Assembly: GCF_900095735.1 (NCBI RefSeq)
Contig: NZ_FNLO01000015.1
Span: 62,001-126,000 of the forward strand
Source: Chitinasiproducens palmae
GTDB taxonomy: Bacteria; Pseudomonadota; Gammaproteobacteria; Burkholderiales; Burkholderiaceae
Length of the DNA: 64,000 nt
Direction of reading: 5' to 3'
Shown: piece after piece, positions 9,626-19,690 of the stretch
Numbering within the stretch: the first letter of the stretch is position 1
Layout: each line of letters opens with the position of its first letter
Made by a program: the position numbers and the translations under genes
The notes under the pieces: model-generated
What the model was told of the DNA's origin: nothing
The model's database searches: none
Seen by the model: only the letters and a program-made list of their open reading frames with translations

Positions 9626-10833
9626 CGCGTGCATCGCAGCAGTCGGCGCAGCGGCAAACGGCGCACGGCGCAGGCCGGCGCCGCGCGTTGCGCCTCGGCG
9701 CGACGGCCGTCGCATTGCTTGCGCTCGGCGCGCTCGCGGTGGCGCTGCGCCCGCGTATCGAATACACGACGCAGGCGGTCGGCCGGGGCGACATCGAGGC
9801 GACCGTGCTCGCGGTCGGTACACTGCAGCCGGCCGCCTACGTCGACGTCGGCGCGCAGGTCTCCGGGCAGATCATGCGCCTGTATGTGCGTCCCGGCAGC
9901 GAGGTGCGGCGCGGCCAGGCCCTGGTCGAAATCGATCCGAGCGTGCAACAGGCGACGGTCGACGCCGGCCGTGCCGGTCTCGCCGCGCTGCGCGCGCAGC
10001 TGGACGAACAACGCGCGCAATCCCGCCTTGCGGCGCAACAGGACGCGCGCCAGCGCGCGCTTGCCGCGGCTGGCGCCACCCGCGACGAAGACGTCGAAAG
10101 CGCGGCCGCCAGCGCCGCCGCCGCGCGTGCGCGCATCGCCAATCTGGCGGCCCTGATCGCGCAGACGCAGGCCAATATGCGAGCCGACGAGGCACGCCTC
10201 GGTTACACGCGCATCTATGCGCCGATGGCCGGCACGGTGGTCTCGGTCGAGGCCCGCGAGGGGCAGACCCTCAATGCGACGTACCAGACTCCCAATATCC
10301 TGCGCATCGCCGACCTGTCGGTCATGACCGTCTGGACCGAAGTATCCGAGGCCGACGTGCGGCGCGTGCGCGCCGGCATGCCGGTGTATTTCACGACGCT
10401 GGGCGACGACACGCGGCGCTGGCAAGGCACCGTCCGCCAGATCCTGCCGGCGCCGCCGGTGCCCGAAAACAAGGGCACGACGGCTGCCGCAACGCCGCCC
10501 GCGAACAAGGTGGTGCTGTACACGGTGCTGTTCGACGTGCACAACGCCGATCACGCACTGATGCCCCAGATGACCGCGCAAGTGTCCTTCGTCAGCGCCG
10601 CGGCGCACAAGGTGCTGGTGGCGCCCCGCAGCGCGTTGACCGCCGTCGCGGACTCGCCCGACCGGTTCACCGCGCGCGTGCTGGGCGCACACGGCGAGGT
10701 CGAGCTGCGCACGGTGCGCGTTGGCGTCGGCAACCGGATCGCCGTCGAGGTGCTCGACGGACTGCGACAGGGCGAGCGGCTGGTGACCGGCGAACGGCGC
10801 GTCGGTGGCCTGAAGGGGCGTTTCCGACTATGA
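9622..10833 (+). CDS. macA: MacA-like periplasmic adaptor of a tripartite efflux pump
   Basis: A 403-residue membrane fusion protein. An N-terminal membrane anchor (about 24-45) is followed by a lipoyl/barrel-sandwich half (GTLQPAAYVDVGAQVSGQI), an Ala-rich coiled-coil hairpin (about 110-190), the second lipoyl half (LGYTRIYAPMAGTVVSV) and beta-barrel domains. It bridges the MacB-type ABC transporter to the outer membrane channel. The GTG start overlaps the previous stop and the gene ends in an ATGA overlap with macB. PvdR of the pyoverdine exporter PvdRT-OpmQ is the closest functional parallel given the iron setting. Confidence 0.92.
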   Translation: MTRASQQSAQRQTAHGAGRRRALRLGATAVALLALGALAVALRPRIEYTTQAVGRGDIEATVLAVGTLQPAAYVDVGAQVSGQIMRLYVRPGSEVRRGQALVEIDPSVQQATVDAGRAGLAALRAQLDEQRAQSRLAAQQDARQRALAAAGATRDEDVESAAASAAAARARIANLAALIAQTQANMRADEARLGYTRIYAPMAGTVVSVEAREGQTLNATYQTPNILRIADLSVMTVWTEVSEADVRRVRAGMPVYFTTLGDDTRRWQGTVRQILPAPPVPENKGTTAAATPPANKVVLYTVLFDVHNADHALMPQMTAQVSFVSAAAHKVLVAPRSALTAVADSPDRFTARVLGAHGEVELRTVRVGVGNRIAVEVLDGLRQGERLVTGERRVGGLKGRFRL

Positions 10834-12782
10834 GCGCACCGTTGATCGAAGTCGAGAACCTGCGCAAGCGCTATGGCGGCATCGATGGCGCGCCCGTGGT
10901 CGACATCCTGCGCGGCGTGTCGCTGCGCATCGCGGCCGGCGAGTTCGTCGCCATCGTCGGCGCCTCCGGCTCCGGCAAGTCGACGCTGATGAATGTGCTC
11001 GGCTGCCTGGACCGGCCCAGCGAAGGCCGCTACCGTTTCGCGGGCCGGGACGTTGCCACGCTGACGGCCGACGAACTGGCGTGGCTGCGACGCGAGGCAT
11101 TCGGCTTCGTCTTCCAGGGCTACCACCTGGTGCCGACCGATTCGGCGCTCGAGAACGTCGAAATGCCGGCGATCTATGCCGGCACCGGCGAAGCCGAGCG
11201 CCACGCGCGCGCTCGGCAACTGCTCGGGCGCCTGGGCCTTGCGCAACGCGTGAGCCACCGGCCGAATCAGTTGTCCGGCGGTCAGCAGCAGCGCGTTTCG
11301 ATCGCCCGCGCATTGATGAACGGCGGGCGCGTCGTGCTCGCCGACGAACCTACCGGCGCGCTCGACTCCGCGAGCGGCGCCGAAGTGATGCAATTGCTGT
11401 CCGACCTGGCCGATGCCGGCCACACCGTCATCCTGATCACACACGACGCGACGCTGGCCGCCTGCGCGCGCCGCGTCATCGAGATTCGGGACGGCACGAT
11501 CGTGCGCGACACGGCGGACCCGTCGGCGCCAGCGGCGAACGCCGATGCCGCGCCATTCCACTGGCCGGCACGACCGGCCCGCAGCGGCCCGCGCCGCTGG
11601 CCCTTCGATCGCGCCGCCGCGCGCGCGGCCTGGCGCGTGATGGGCCTCAACCGTTTCCGCACGGCGTTGACCTTGCTTGGCATCGTGATCGGCGTCGCCT
11701 CGGTGATCGTGATGTTCGCGATCGGTCTGGGCGCGAAGGACCGGGTCATGACGCAGATCGGCGCGTTCGGGTCGAACCTGCTCTACATGGCCGCGATCGG
11801 CGAGTCGTCCCGCATGCCCGGGCGCAGCCTGACGCTGGCCGATCTCGACGCGATCGCCGCATTGCCGGACATCGCGCACGTGCTGCCCAACATCACCGGC
11901 AACCGCGTCGTGCGTGCCGGCAGCCACGACATGCAGACCTATGTGCGCGGCACCGGGCCGGCGCTGCCGTCGGTGCAGAACTGGCAGCTCGCGCAGGGCA
12001 GCTTCTTCGACGCCGAGGACGAACGCCAGGTTGCAACGGTCGCCGTGCTCGGCAGCAAGGTCGCGCGCGAATTGCTGCCCGACACCGCCGACCCGGTTGG
12101 CCGGACCTTGTTGATCGGCCGCACCCCGTTCCTCGTGATCGGCGTGATGAGCGCAAAGGGTGCGCTGACCGGCGAGAAGGATGACGATAACGTCGTTCTG
12201 GTCCCGTTCAGCACCGCGTCGGTGCGGGTGTTCGGCCAGCGCGAGCCGACCTACGCGGTCATCGCCGTGCGCGACGTGGCGCGCGTGGCGATCACCGAAA
12301 CGGCGGTCGCGGCCTTGATCGAGAAACGCCACCGGATGCGCGACTTCCAGATCTTCAACTCGGCCGCGTCGCTGGCGGCGCAGGCCAAGACCCAGGATGC
12401 AATGACGGTGATGCTGAGTTTGATCGCGGTTGTATCGCTGGTGGTGGGCGGCATCGGCGTGATGAACGTCATGCTGATGACGGTACGCGAGCGCACACGT
12501 GAGATCGGCATTCGCATCGCGACCGGCGCGCGCCACGGCGACATCGTGCGGCAGTTCCTTACCGAGGCGATGCTCGTCTCGATTACCGGCGGCGTGCTCG
12601 GTGTCTTGATCGGCCTGGCGATCGGGCTGGGCCTGCTCGCGGCCGGCGTGCCGGCCGTGTTCTCGCTGCGCGCCATACTGGCCGCGTTCGGCTGCTCGCT
12701 GGCGACCGGCCTGGTGTTCGGCTACATGCCGGCGCGGCAGGCCGCGCGACTCGACCCGGTGGTTGCACTGCACGGCGCATGA
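10830..12782 (+). CDS. macB: MacB-like ABC exporter (ATPase fused to permease)
   Basis: A 650-residue half-transporter. The N-terminal ATPase has Walker A GASGSGKST (44-52), signature LSGGQQQRVSIAR and Walker B VVLADEPTGALD. After a short linker come one membrane segment (LTLLGIVIGVASVIVMFAIG), a large periplasmic MacB domain and three C-terminal FtsX-type membrane segments. All nucleotide-binding motifs look intact. It uses ATP to drive substrate from the periplasm through MacA and the outer membrane channel. It overlaps its neighbours by 4 bases on both sides. Confidence 0.95.
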   Translation: MSAPLIEVENLRKRYGGIDGAPVVDILRGVSLRIAAGEFVAIVGASGSGKSTLMNVLGCLDRPSEGRYRFAGRDVATLTADELAWLRREAFGFVFQGYHLVPTDSALENVEMPAIYAGTGEAERHARARQLLGRLGLAQRVSHRPNQLSGGQQQRVSIARALMNGGRVVLADEPTGALDSASGAEVMQLLSDLADAGHTVILITHDATLAACARRVIEIRDGTIVRDTADPSAPAANADAAPFHWPARPARSGPRRWPFDRAAARAAWRVMGLNRFRTALTLLGIVIGVASVIVMFAIGLGAKDRVMTQIGAFGSNLLYMAAIGESSRMPGRSLTLADLDAIAALPDIAHVLPNITGNRVVRAGSHDMQTYVRGTGPALPSVQNWQLAQGSFFDAEDERQVATVAVLGSKVARELLPDTADPVGRTLLIGRTPFLVIGVMSAKGALTGEKDDDNVVLVPFSTASVRVFGQREPTYAVIAVRDVARVAITETAVAALIEKRHRMRDFQIFNSAASLAAQAKTQDAMTVMLSLIAVVSLVVGGIGVMNVMLMTVRERTREIGIRIATGARHGDIVRQFLTEAMLVSITGGVLGVLIGLAIGLGLLAAGVPAVFSLRAILAAFGCSLATGLVFGYMPARQAARLDPVVALHGA

Positions 12783-14296
12783 GACGGACGATCCTGCCCC
12801 GCTACACGCCCTTCGGCCGGCGGCGCGTCGCGGCGGCGACAGCGTGCGGTTTGGCGCTGGTGGCATGCCTGCTCGTGTCGGCCTGCGCCTCGCCCTCGGA
12901 AGAAGCCGATCGCGCCGCGGCAGCGCGCGTGCCGGCGGCCTGGCGCAACGCCGCGCCGCAAGACGTTGACGCGGGTGCGCGGACCGAGGCGCGCGCCGCA
13001 GCCGCAGCGTCGGCCCCTGTCGATGGCTTTGCCGAGCGCTGGTGGCAAGTCTACGGCGCGCCAGGCCTGGATCGCGCGGTGGACCTTGCGTTGCGGCACG
13101 GAAGCGATACCGCGACGGCGGCCGCCCGACTCGACGAAGCGGCGGCCGTTGCCCGTCTCGCGGGCGCGCAACGACTGCCGCACGCGAGCGCGACGCTCGG
13201 CGTCGAACGCGAAGGCCGCCTCGCCGGCACGCGCGAGGCCAGCGGCAACGCGGCGTTCGCCACGCTGGAGATCACGCACACGCTCGATCTGTGGGGCGAG
13301 CGGCGTGCCTTGCAGGCGGCCGCGCTGGCACGCCAACGCGCCAGCGTCCACGACCTCGCCACGGTACGCCTGACGGTGGCAGCGGCGACCGCTTCCGCGT
13401 GGCTCGAAACGGTCGCGCTTGGCGAACGGCTCACGATTGCGCGGGCGAACGCCGACCTTGCGCGGCGTGTTCTCGACCTCGTCGCCGTGCGCCAGCAGGC
13501 CGGCGTGGTCACGTCGCTGGATCTCGCCACGCAGCGCGCCCTGCTCGCCGAGCGCGAACGCGACGCAGCGGCAATGCACGGCGCGGCGCGCCAGGCCGAA
13601 GCACGGCTGGCGATCCTGCTCGGCGGCAATGCGGCCGAGGTGCCGCCATTGCTCGCGAACGCACGTCTCGATGCGCTCGCCTGCCCCCGCATCGATGTCG
13701 GACTGCCGGCCACCCTGCTGCTCCGGCGGCCGGACCTTGCGCGCGCCGAAGCGGCGCTGGCCGCCGCGGACGCCGACCTGCGCGCCGCGCGAGCCGCGCT
13801 GTTGCCGTCGATCGATCTGGCGGCCAGCGTGGGCGGCGGCGGCAACCGCTTGCGGCAGATCCTGTCGAATCCGCTCTACGGCCTTGCCGCGGCGCTGACG
13901 GCGCCGATTTTCGACGCGGACCAGCGCCAGGCCGAGCGCGACATCGCCGCCGCCCGCCGCCAGGCATTGTTGAGCGACTACCACGGCGCGATCGTGAATG
14001 CATTCGGGGAGACCGAAGGCGCGCTCGCCCTGCGGCAGTCACTGGGCGCGCAAGCGCTCGCCCAGCAGCGCGTATTGGACGAGGCACAACGCGCATACAA
14101 GCTCGCCGAGGCGCGGTACCGCGCCGGCAGCGATACGCTGCTCACGCTCCTCGACGCGCAACGCACGCTGTACGAAGCGCGTGATCGGGCTGTTCTGCTG
14201 CGCCTCCAGACCCTGCAGGCCACGGTTGCGCTGCAGGCCGCGCTGGGTGGCGGCTGGCAGCGCGGCGCGGCTGGCGCGGCCGTCGCCGGCGGCTGA
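12779..14296 (+). CDS. NodT-family outer membrane efflux lipoprotein
   Basis: A 505-residue TolC/OprM-type channel. The signal peptide ends in a lipobox LVSAC with Cys36 as lipidated residue. Two outer membrane efflux repeats follow (about 65-260 and 290-490) with the usual coiled-coil spacing; LLRRPDLARAEAAL and AEARYRAGSDTLLTLLDAQR are typical. It completes the MacAB tripartite pump, comparable to OpmQ. The ATG lies inside the macB stop (ATGA), and this is the last gene of the operon. Confidence 0.93.
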   Translation: MRRTILPRYTPFGRRRVAAATACGLALVACLLVSACASPSEEADRAAAARVPAAWRNAAPQDVDAGARTEARAAAAASAPVDGFAERWWQVYGAPGLDRAVDLALRHGSDTATAAARLDEAAAVARLAGAQRLPHASATLGVEREGRLAGTREASGNAAFATLEITHTLDLWGERRALQAAALARQRASVHDLATVRLTVAAATASAWLETVALGERLTIARANADLARRVLDLVAVRQQAGVVTSLDLATQRALLAERERDAAAMHGAARQAEARLAILLGGNAAEVPPLLANARLDALACPRIDVGLPATLLLRRPDLARAEAALAAADADLRAARAALLPSIDLAASVGGGGNRLRQILSNPLYGLAAALTAPIFDADQRQAERDIAAARRQALLSDYHGAIVNAFGETEGALALRQSLGAQALAQQRVLDEAQRAYKLAEARYRAGSDTLLTLLDAQRTLYEARDRAVLLRLQTLQATVALQAALGGGWQRGAAGAAVAGG

Positions 14297-14413
14297 TTCG
14301 AGATGGCGGACGATGAAGCCAGGCAACTGTGGTCTGCCCGGCTTGACGGGAAACAGTGGCGCCGTCAGTATGCACACTAACCCGGTCGTCGTAGCCCGAA
14401 TCAAGACAACACT

Positions 14414-15148
14414 ATGCCGACACGATATGCGACCGTCACCAAGAGCAAGTTGCTCGATGCGGCCGAAACCCTATACGCGGAGCACGGACAGGAAGGCGTC
14501 ACCCTCAGACAGATCACCCAGGTGGCGGGCGTCAACCTCGCCGCGGTGAACTATCACTTCCGTTCGAAGGAAGCGCTGATCCAGGCGATGAGCGCGCGGC
14601 TGCTGGATCCGCTCTGCTTCGAGCGCCTCGACATCCTCAATTGTCTCGAAGGCCTGCACCCAGGGCAGTTGCGGCCGCTGCACGTGATCGCCTCGGTGGT
14701 GATCCCGATGATCGTCCGGCAGGCCTCCGCCGGCCAGGAAACGCATTATTCGATGATGTTGCGCCGGCTTTCGTCGGATCCGTCGCCGGTGGTGCGCGAC
14801 TACATCTCCCGGCGCTACGCGAGCGTGAGCGAGCGTTTCGACGCCGCCTTGCAGATGTGCGTGCCCGGCCCGGTGAGCGAGGAAGTGCGTTGGCGCGCCC
14901 GCACCCTGATCAATGCGGTGCCGAGTACCGTCGGCAATCTGAACACCGGTATCATGATCGGCGCGGCACTGGCCGAGCCCGGCATGACGATGCGCACGCT
15001 GTTGGTTCGCTTCGGCAAGCTGTGGCATGCGGTCATCGGCGTCGACTGCAACGAGACGGAGCTCGTTCGGGAAACGGATCAGATGCTGCGCGCCGTCGTC
15101 AGCGCCGGCCTGCTGCCGCCAGGCAGCCTGGCTCAGTTGGGCGGTTGA
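14414..15148 (+). CDS. TetR/AcrR-family repressor
   Basis: A 244-residue regulator. The N-terminal helix-turn-helix domain (about 8-60) carries typical TetR residues (TLRQITQVAGVNLAAVNYHFRSKEALIQAM), and an all-helical ligand domain follows. It is 118 bases downstream of the efflux channel gene on the same strand, so it may regulate the pump, but no operator is evident. The 119-base gap to the convergent regulator gene holds no clear terminator. Confidence 0.88.
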   Translation: MPTRYATVTKSKLLDAAETLYAEHGQEGVTLRQITQVAGVNLAAVNYHFRSKEALIQAMSARLLDPLCFERLDILNCLEGLHPGQLRPLHVIASVVIPMIVRQASAGQETHYSMMLRRLSSDPSPVVRDYISRRYASVSERFDAALQMCVPGPVSEEVRWRARTLINAVPSTVGNLNTGIMIGAALAEPGMTMRTLLVRFGKLWHAVIGVDCNETELVRETDQMLRAVVSAGLLPPGSLAQLGG

Positions 15149-15267
15149 CGCGCGCGCCACGTGCGCTGGCCGTGCGCCGGCCGTCCATCGCGGCGTGGCT
15201 TCTGTCTGCCGAGTAATGGGCCTCGGATCGTCGGTCGCGTCGACCGACAGCCGCGCTGCGTCGGCCG

Positions 15268-16689
15268 TCATGTGTTGCCGGCGCGCAGTCCGGGCTCGTC
15301 GTCGAACAGCTGGTATTTGCGCATCTTCTCCCACAACACCTTGCGGCTGATGCCGAGCACGCGTGCGCTCGCCTGCCGGCGCCACTGGTTGTCGTCGAGC
15401 ACCGCGAGCAGCCGCGAGCGTTCCTCCGGGTCCCAACGCGCGCGCGGCGTCTGACGTGACGCCACCGCAACCGCCTCCCGTTCGGAATGTGCGTTCGCCA
15501 ACATACGGCGGATCCGAGTCGCGTCCCAGTCGCCAAGCTGACGAACGATCACGCCGACGCGCTCCGAGAAGTTGCGCAGCTCTCGCACATTGCCGGCAAA
15601 GCGCAGGTTGGCAACCGCATCGAGCAGCCAGCGCGGCATGTCGGCCAGGCCGCCCGGCCGCGCGTCGCCGATGGTTTCCTCGACGAAGCTGCGGAAGATC
15701 GCGATCTTGTCGGCCGCGCCACGCTGCTCCAGGCTCGGCACCGCCAGCTCGACGACGGCGATCCGATAGAACAGGTCGGCGCGGAACCGGTCCTCCGCGA
15801 CCATCGCGAGCACGTCGCGGTTCGTCGCCGCGACCAGCCGAAACTGCGTGCGCGTCGGCACCGACGCGCCGAGCCGCGTGACGGTCCCCTCTTCCAGCAC
15901 CCGCAGCAGTTTGACCTGTTGATAGGGCGGCAGATCGGCAATTTCGTCGAGGAACAGCGTACCGCCCGCGGCCTGCTCGAAGAAGCCGAGATGGGTGCCG
16001 GTCGCGCCCGCGAGCGCGCCCTTCACATGTCCGAAGAACAACGATTCGAACCGCCCCTCCGGAATCGCACCGCAGTTCACGGCGACGAACGGCCCCTGCC
16101 CAAAGCGCCGGTGACCGTCATGCAGCAAATGCGCGATGCGCTCCTTGCCGACGCCGGTCTCGCCGTGGATCAGCACGCTGGCGTCGCAATCGGCGAAGAT
16201 CGCCACTTCATGCAACAGCTCGCGCATTGCCTGCGATTCGGCGACGAAGCGCGAACCGGTGCGCTCGTGTGCCTCGCCGGCAAACAGTTGCTCGCCGACC
16301 AGCTCGGTCAGCTTGCGCAATTCCGCGCACGAGAAATCCGCCGGCAGAATGGTTTCGTACTCGGTCGCGTAGCTGCGCACGGGCCGGTCGCGCGGCATCG
16401 AACCGATCCACACCACCGCCATTCCCTGCGTCGCCTCGCAATCGCGCGCCCAGTTGGCGCCGTCGACCGCGGTCGCGCTGACGATGGCGATGCAATGATG
16501 TCCGCGCCGGCACGGCGGCAGCCGCGTCTCGGCGCGTGACACAGTGGTTTCGGGCCCGCTCAGGCAACGCTCGATGCGCTCGTAGATGTCGGCGCTGCCT
16601 TCCACCACGAAGATGTCGACGCCTTCGAGCGCGCGTTTGCGCTGCGCGCCTCTGCTGCCGGGAATGCGTCGCTCGAGCCTCGAGTCCAT
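15268..16689 (-). CDS. VpsR-like AAA+ bacterial enhancer-binding regulator
   Basis: A 473-residue regulator. Residues 25-130 form a VpsR-type N-terminal receiver-like domain. The AAA+ domain has Walker A GETGVGKE (176-183) and Walker B LFLDE (245-249), both intact. A Fis-type helix-turn-helix closes the protein ([20 protein letters not shown]). The sigma-54 contact loop, normally GAFTGA, reads GALAGA at 224-229, so the Phe and Thr that touch sigma-54 are replaced. It may therefore act without sigma-54, as VpsR does. I chose the ATG at 16689 because it sits just past the tadG stop; the frame is open to 16758 but would overlap tadG. Its position at the end of the Tad operon suggests it controls pilus genes. 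Confidence 0.88.
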   Translation of the reverse strand: MDSRLERRIPGSRGAQRKRALEGVDIFVVEGSADIYERIERCLSGPETTVSRAETRLPPCRRGHHCIAIVSATAVDGANWARDCEATQGMAVVWIGSMPRDRPVRSYATEYETILPADFSCAELRKLTELVGEQLFAGEAHERTGSRFVAESQAMRELLHEVAIFADCDASVLIHGETGVGKERIAHLLHDGHRRFGQGPFVAVNCGAIPEGRFESLFFGHVKGALAGATGTHLGFFEQAAGGTLFLDEIADLPPYQQVKLLRVLEEGTVTRLGASVPTRTQFRLVAATNRDVLAMVAEDRFRADLFYRIAVVELAVPSLEQRGAADKIAIFRSFVEETIGDARPGGLADMPRWLLDAVANLRFAGNVRELRNFSERVGVIVRQLGDWDATRIRRMLANAHSEREAVAVASRQTPRARWDPEERSRLLAVLDDNQWRRQASARVLGISRKVLWEKMRKYQLFDDEPGLRAGNT

Positions 16690-16705
16690 ATGCGGTTTCC
16701 GTTCG

Positions 16706-18805
16706 TCAGTGCACCAGTCGCACCCGCGTGCCGAGACAGCCGAGGTATTGCAGCGCAAGTTCGTCGCGCCCCAGGCCGGTGCCGAAAAATCCCTTCAATG
16801 CAGTGGCCAGCGCGGCGCCCAGCGCATCGAGAGGCGGTTGCAGCAGCTTCTCGACCATGCCGAGCGCGGTGAGCTGCGTGTTGGCAAAACCGCCGGTGCT
16901 GCCGATCAGCTTCGAAGCCAGGCATTTCTGCTCGTCGCCCCCCAGTGCCTTCAGCCCACAGACCCCGACCAGGCCACCGACCAGCCCGTTGACGATCTGC
17001 TGGATCGAGCCGACCAAGGTGGTGCTGGCGGCCGACACCGCGCCGAGCGTGGCGGGCAGCGTGGTGGCGTCGCTCGGCAGCAACGCTTGCACGGTGGCGT
17101 CGAGTGCGTTGGTCAGCGTCGGCAGCGCGGCAAGCGCACTGTTCACGAAACTGGCCGCGGACTTGAGCCCGTCGGAGGAGGCGGCGAGCAGGCGCGTCGA
17201 GATCGCGGTCGTATCGGTGCTTGCCTGGCTGCCGTTGCGACCGTTCAGCAGCGTACCGAGCAATTGCGCGCCGACTGCGGTGCTCAAGCTGCGCAACGTC
17301 TGATCCAGTGTCGTGCCGACCGACAGTGCGTTGCTGCCGGTCAGTACCGACTCGCCCTGCGCAAGCGTGTACGGTCCGCTGTCGTTCGGCAGCGGCGTCA
17401 ATGCAAAACCCGCCTTGAGCACCACGGTGCCATTCAAGAGGTTGAGTACCTGCTTGGCTTGCAGCCCTTCCGAACACGACGCCTGCTGGCTGAAAACCGT
17501 GTCCGGCGCGAAATCGCCGACGCACACGCGCAGCAATGGTGAGGCGACGCTGAAGGTGGCCAGATCGTTGCCGGCCGCGTTCTGCTCGGTACACATCGAA
17601 TCGAGCCGTGCCGAACCGTTGGCGACGTCGATCACGATCGGCAGGTCGGCACTGGTGACGAGCGTGCTCTTCAGCAACCCGGAGATGGCGGGTAGCGCAC
17701 TGCTGTCCAGGTGCGCATAGAGCCGGACCTGCGCGGAATAGGCGGTAGTGCCGACGCCGCCGATGCCGATCGAAGGCGGTTCGATCACCCGCATCTGCAC
17801 GGCGGCGCTCGCGGCCGACGCATCCACCGTAAACGCGTGGCCCGTCACCACGTTGCCGAGCGCGGCGGTCACCACGTCGAGCGCGTTCAGCCTGGTGTCG
17901 AGAATGCTCCGCGTATCCGGCGCACTGCTTCCGTCCCCGCCTGCGATGGTCAACACTCCGCGCACGGTTCCCACCGTGGCGAGCGTCACCGGCAGGCCGA
18001 GCGCTGCCGCGTTGATGCCGAGCGCGGTCGAGAGATTCGGCACGCCGCTGCTGCTGCCCAGCGCATCCAGCAGCTGTGACAAGGTCGTCGCATGAGCCTG
18101 CAGCAACGACCCCAACGTTGCCACCTGTGCATCCGCCGGCACGTCGATGCCGAGCGCGCGCAGCAGGTCGCCGGTTCGCACCGAGGCGCCCAGCAGTTGC
18201 GTCGGCGTGGCGACGTCCAGGCGGTCGACGTCGATCACGGTGCGCAACGCGGTCGGCACCACGCCCCCCTGCAGTTGCAAGAGCGTGGATCCGATCGAGA
18301 ACGCCGCGGCAGGAGCGCCATCGCGGATCGCGATGGCTTCGGCCGTCACGTCCGGAAGATGCCACCAGGGCAATGCGAACGGCAACGCACTGCTGACCGT
18401 CACGTGCACCGCGTTCGGTTCGCCGTCCGCGACACCGACATGGTAGTGCGATGCTTCGACGTAGGTCGGCGACCAGCGCCCGCAGTCGCGCTGCAGCGAT
18501 GGATAGCTGCCGTTCTGCGCCGCGTTGCCATCCACGCTCTGCAACGCGTCGCTGCAATCCGTGCCGTGCAGCCGCTGCGCGCCCGCCAATGCGCTGAGGT
18601 CGGCAACTTTCTGAAGATCGCGCCGTAGATGAAAGCGGTACCCGACCACCAGGGATTCGAGCAGGATGATGCCCACCAGCAGCATCAGCGCCGCAGGCGC
18701 GACGATCACGCCGCGCGCTTGCGCATGCCGGCCACGCCGCATGCGGCGCCTGCCGGCCGACCGTCGGGTGTCCGACGTGCCATTCCGCATTGGATCAATG
18801 GCCAC
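16706..18805 (-). CDS. tadG: TadG-like pilus assembly protein
   Basis: A 699-residue protein with a basic N-terminus, then a pseudopilin-like Gly followed by a single membrane segment (about 32-55, [19 protein letters not shown]), then the Tad_N signature ([17 protein letters not shown]). The long extracytoplasmic part is rich in Leu, Ala, Ser and Thr and unusually repetitive. It is longer than many TadG proteins and lacks an obvious von Willebrand A motif. The start is a GTG overlapping tadE by 11 bases; an in-frame ATG at 18790 is an alternative. Confidence 0.82.
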   Translation of the reverse strand: MAIDPMRNGTSDTRRSAGRRRMRRGRHAQARGVIVAPAALMLLVGIILLESLVVGYRFHLRRDLQKVADLSALAGAQRLHGTDCSDALQSVDGNAAQNGSYPSLQRDCGRWSPTYVEASHYHVGVADGEPNAVHVTVSSALPFALPWWHLPDVTAEAIAIRDGAPAAAFSIGSTLLQLQGGVVPTALRTVIDVDRLDVATPTQLLGASVRTGDLLRALGIDVPADAQVATLGSLLQAHATTLSQLLDALGSSSGVPNLSTALGINAAALGLPVTLATVGTVRGVLTIAGGDGSSAPDTRSILDTRLNALDVVTAALGNVVTGHAFTVDASAASAAVQMRVIEPPSIGIGGVGTTAYSAQVRLYAHLDSSALPAISGLLKSTLVTSADLPIVIDVANGSARLDSMCTEQNAAGNDLATFSVASPLLRVCVGDFAPDTVFSQQASCSEGLQAKQVLNLLNGTVVLKAGFALTPLPNDSGPYTLAQGESVLTGSNALSVGTTLDQTLRSLSTAVGAQLLGTLLNGRNGSQASTDTTAISTRLLAASSDGLKSAASFVNSALAALPTLTNALDATVQALLPSDATTLPATLGAVSAASTTLVGSIQQIVNGLVGGLVGVCGLKALGGDEQKCLASKLIGSTGGFANTQLTALGMVEKLLQPPLDALGAALATALKGFFGTGLGRDELALQYLGCLGTRVRLVH

Positions 18806-19283
18806 TGAGGGCGGGCTCCAGTTGCACCATGGCGCTCGCGCGGAGCTCGTTCGGCAGCGCGAGGCCGATCAGCGGCAGCGTCGGCACCAGCGGCCGCGTC
18901 CCATACGGGTAGATCACGGTCACGCGCATGCACTGCCGGGTGCTGTCGTAAGGGCAGACGGTGGGCGCCGGCTTTTGCGCGACACAGTCGAGCAAATCGC
19001 CGGCGAGCCAATGCGTGGCCTGGTTTGCCGCCGCGCAGGCGGCAGCGCCGGGGTCGGTGCTATAGCGCAATGCGGCTCGCGCCCCTTCGGCCGCCGCCAA
19101 CGTCAGCGTGTGCTGGGTAATCAGGATCAGACCGAACGTCATCAGCCCATAGGTCAGCAGGAACAACAGCGGGAACACCAGCGCAAACTCCAATGCCGCA
19201 ACGCCGCGCTCGCTGCCCTCGCTGCCCTCGCCACGACGCACACCGTCGGCCCTGTGAAGGCGTGGCGCGCGAGTCGGCTTCAT
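18795..19283 (-). CDS. tadE: TadE-like minor pseudopilin
   Basis: A 162-residue protein. A short basic leader ends in Gly27, followed by VAALEFALVFPLLFLL: Glu is at position 5 of the mature form, the pseudopilin hallmark for cleavage by the Tad prepilin peptidase. It has one membrane helix, then a domain with several Cys (ACAAA, LLDCVAQ, TVCPYD, RQCMRV) likely to be disulphide-bonded. The ATG overlaps the upstream DUF3613 gene by 4 bases. Confidence 0.88.
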   Translation of the reverse strand: MKPTRAPRLHRADGVRRGEGSEGSERGVAALEFALVFPLLFLLTYGLMTFGLILITQHTLTLAAAEGARAALRYSTDPGAAACAAANQATHWLAGDLLDCVAQKPAPTVCPYDSTRQCMRVTVIYPYGTRPLVPTLPLIGLALPNELRASAMVQLEPALSGH

Positions 19284-19690
19284 TTCGCATGCTCCGCCGA
19301 GACCGCCTGTTCGAAGAACGCCGGTATCGGGTGCGAGAAGCTCTGGGCGTAGCGCCTGTACGACAGGCTTGCGGTCTCGCCGAGCATCGGCAGCGGCGCG
19401 CCCGCCTGCGTACCGTCGGCCTGCGCCGCCAGCAACGCGCGCGTTGTATCGCCAACCGCATGCGGCCCGTCGGCCGGTGCCAAACGCGCGGCCGAGCCCG
19501 GCGACGACGTCTGTGCCGTCGTTTCGGTTGCCTCTTGCGCCCAGCCACAGGTCGCGAACGCCAGCAGCAGCAACGGTGACAGCCACAGCGCATGCAGACG
19601 CGGCGCGCGGGCGGCGGACCCGCGGGCCACGCGGCGCAACGCGGTAGGGGTCACGCTTTCAGCATCCGCATCGAGCAGGGGCACGTTCAT
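19280..19690 (-). CDS. DUF3613 protein of the Tad locus
   Basis: A 136-residue exported protein. It has a hydrophobic signal segment at about residues 35-51 (LSPLLLLAFATCGWAQ) and a C-terminal DUF3613 motif: GDTTRALLAAQADG, then GETASLSYRRYAQSFSHPIP. Genes of this family sit in Tad operons of Burkholderiales; the molecular role is unknown. It overlaps both neighbours by 4 bases. Confidence 0.8.
   Translation of the reverse strand: MNVPLLDADAESVTPTALRRVARGSAARAPRLHALWLSPLLLLAFATCGWAQEATETTAQTSSPGSAARLAPADGPHAVGDTTRALLAAQADGTQAGAPLPMLGETASLSYRRYAQSFSHPIPAFFEQAVSAEHAK

Noticed and set aside
15149-15267. Shared terminator between the TetR and VpsR-like genes
   Set aside because: GC-rich partial inverted repeats occur, but no stem with a T-run was found.
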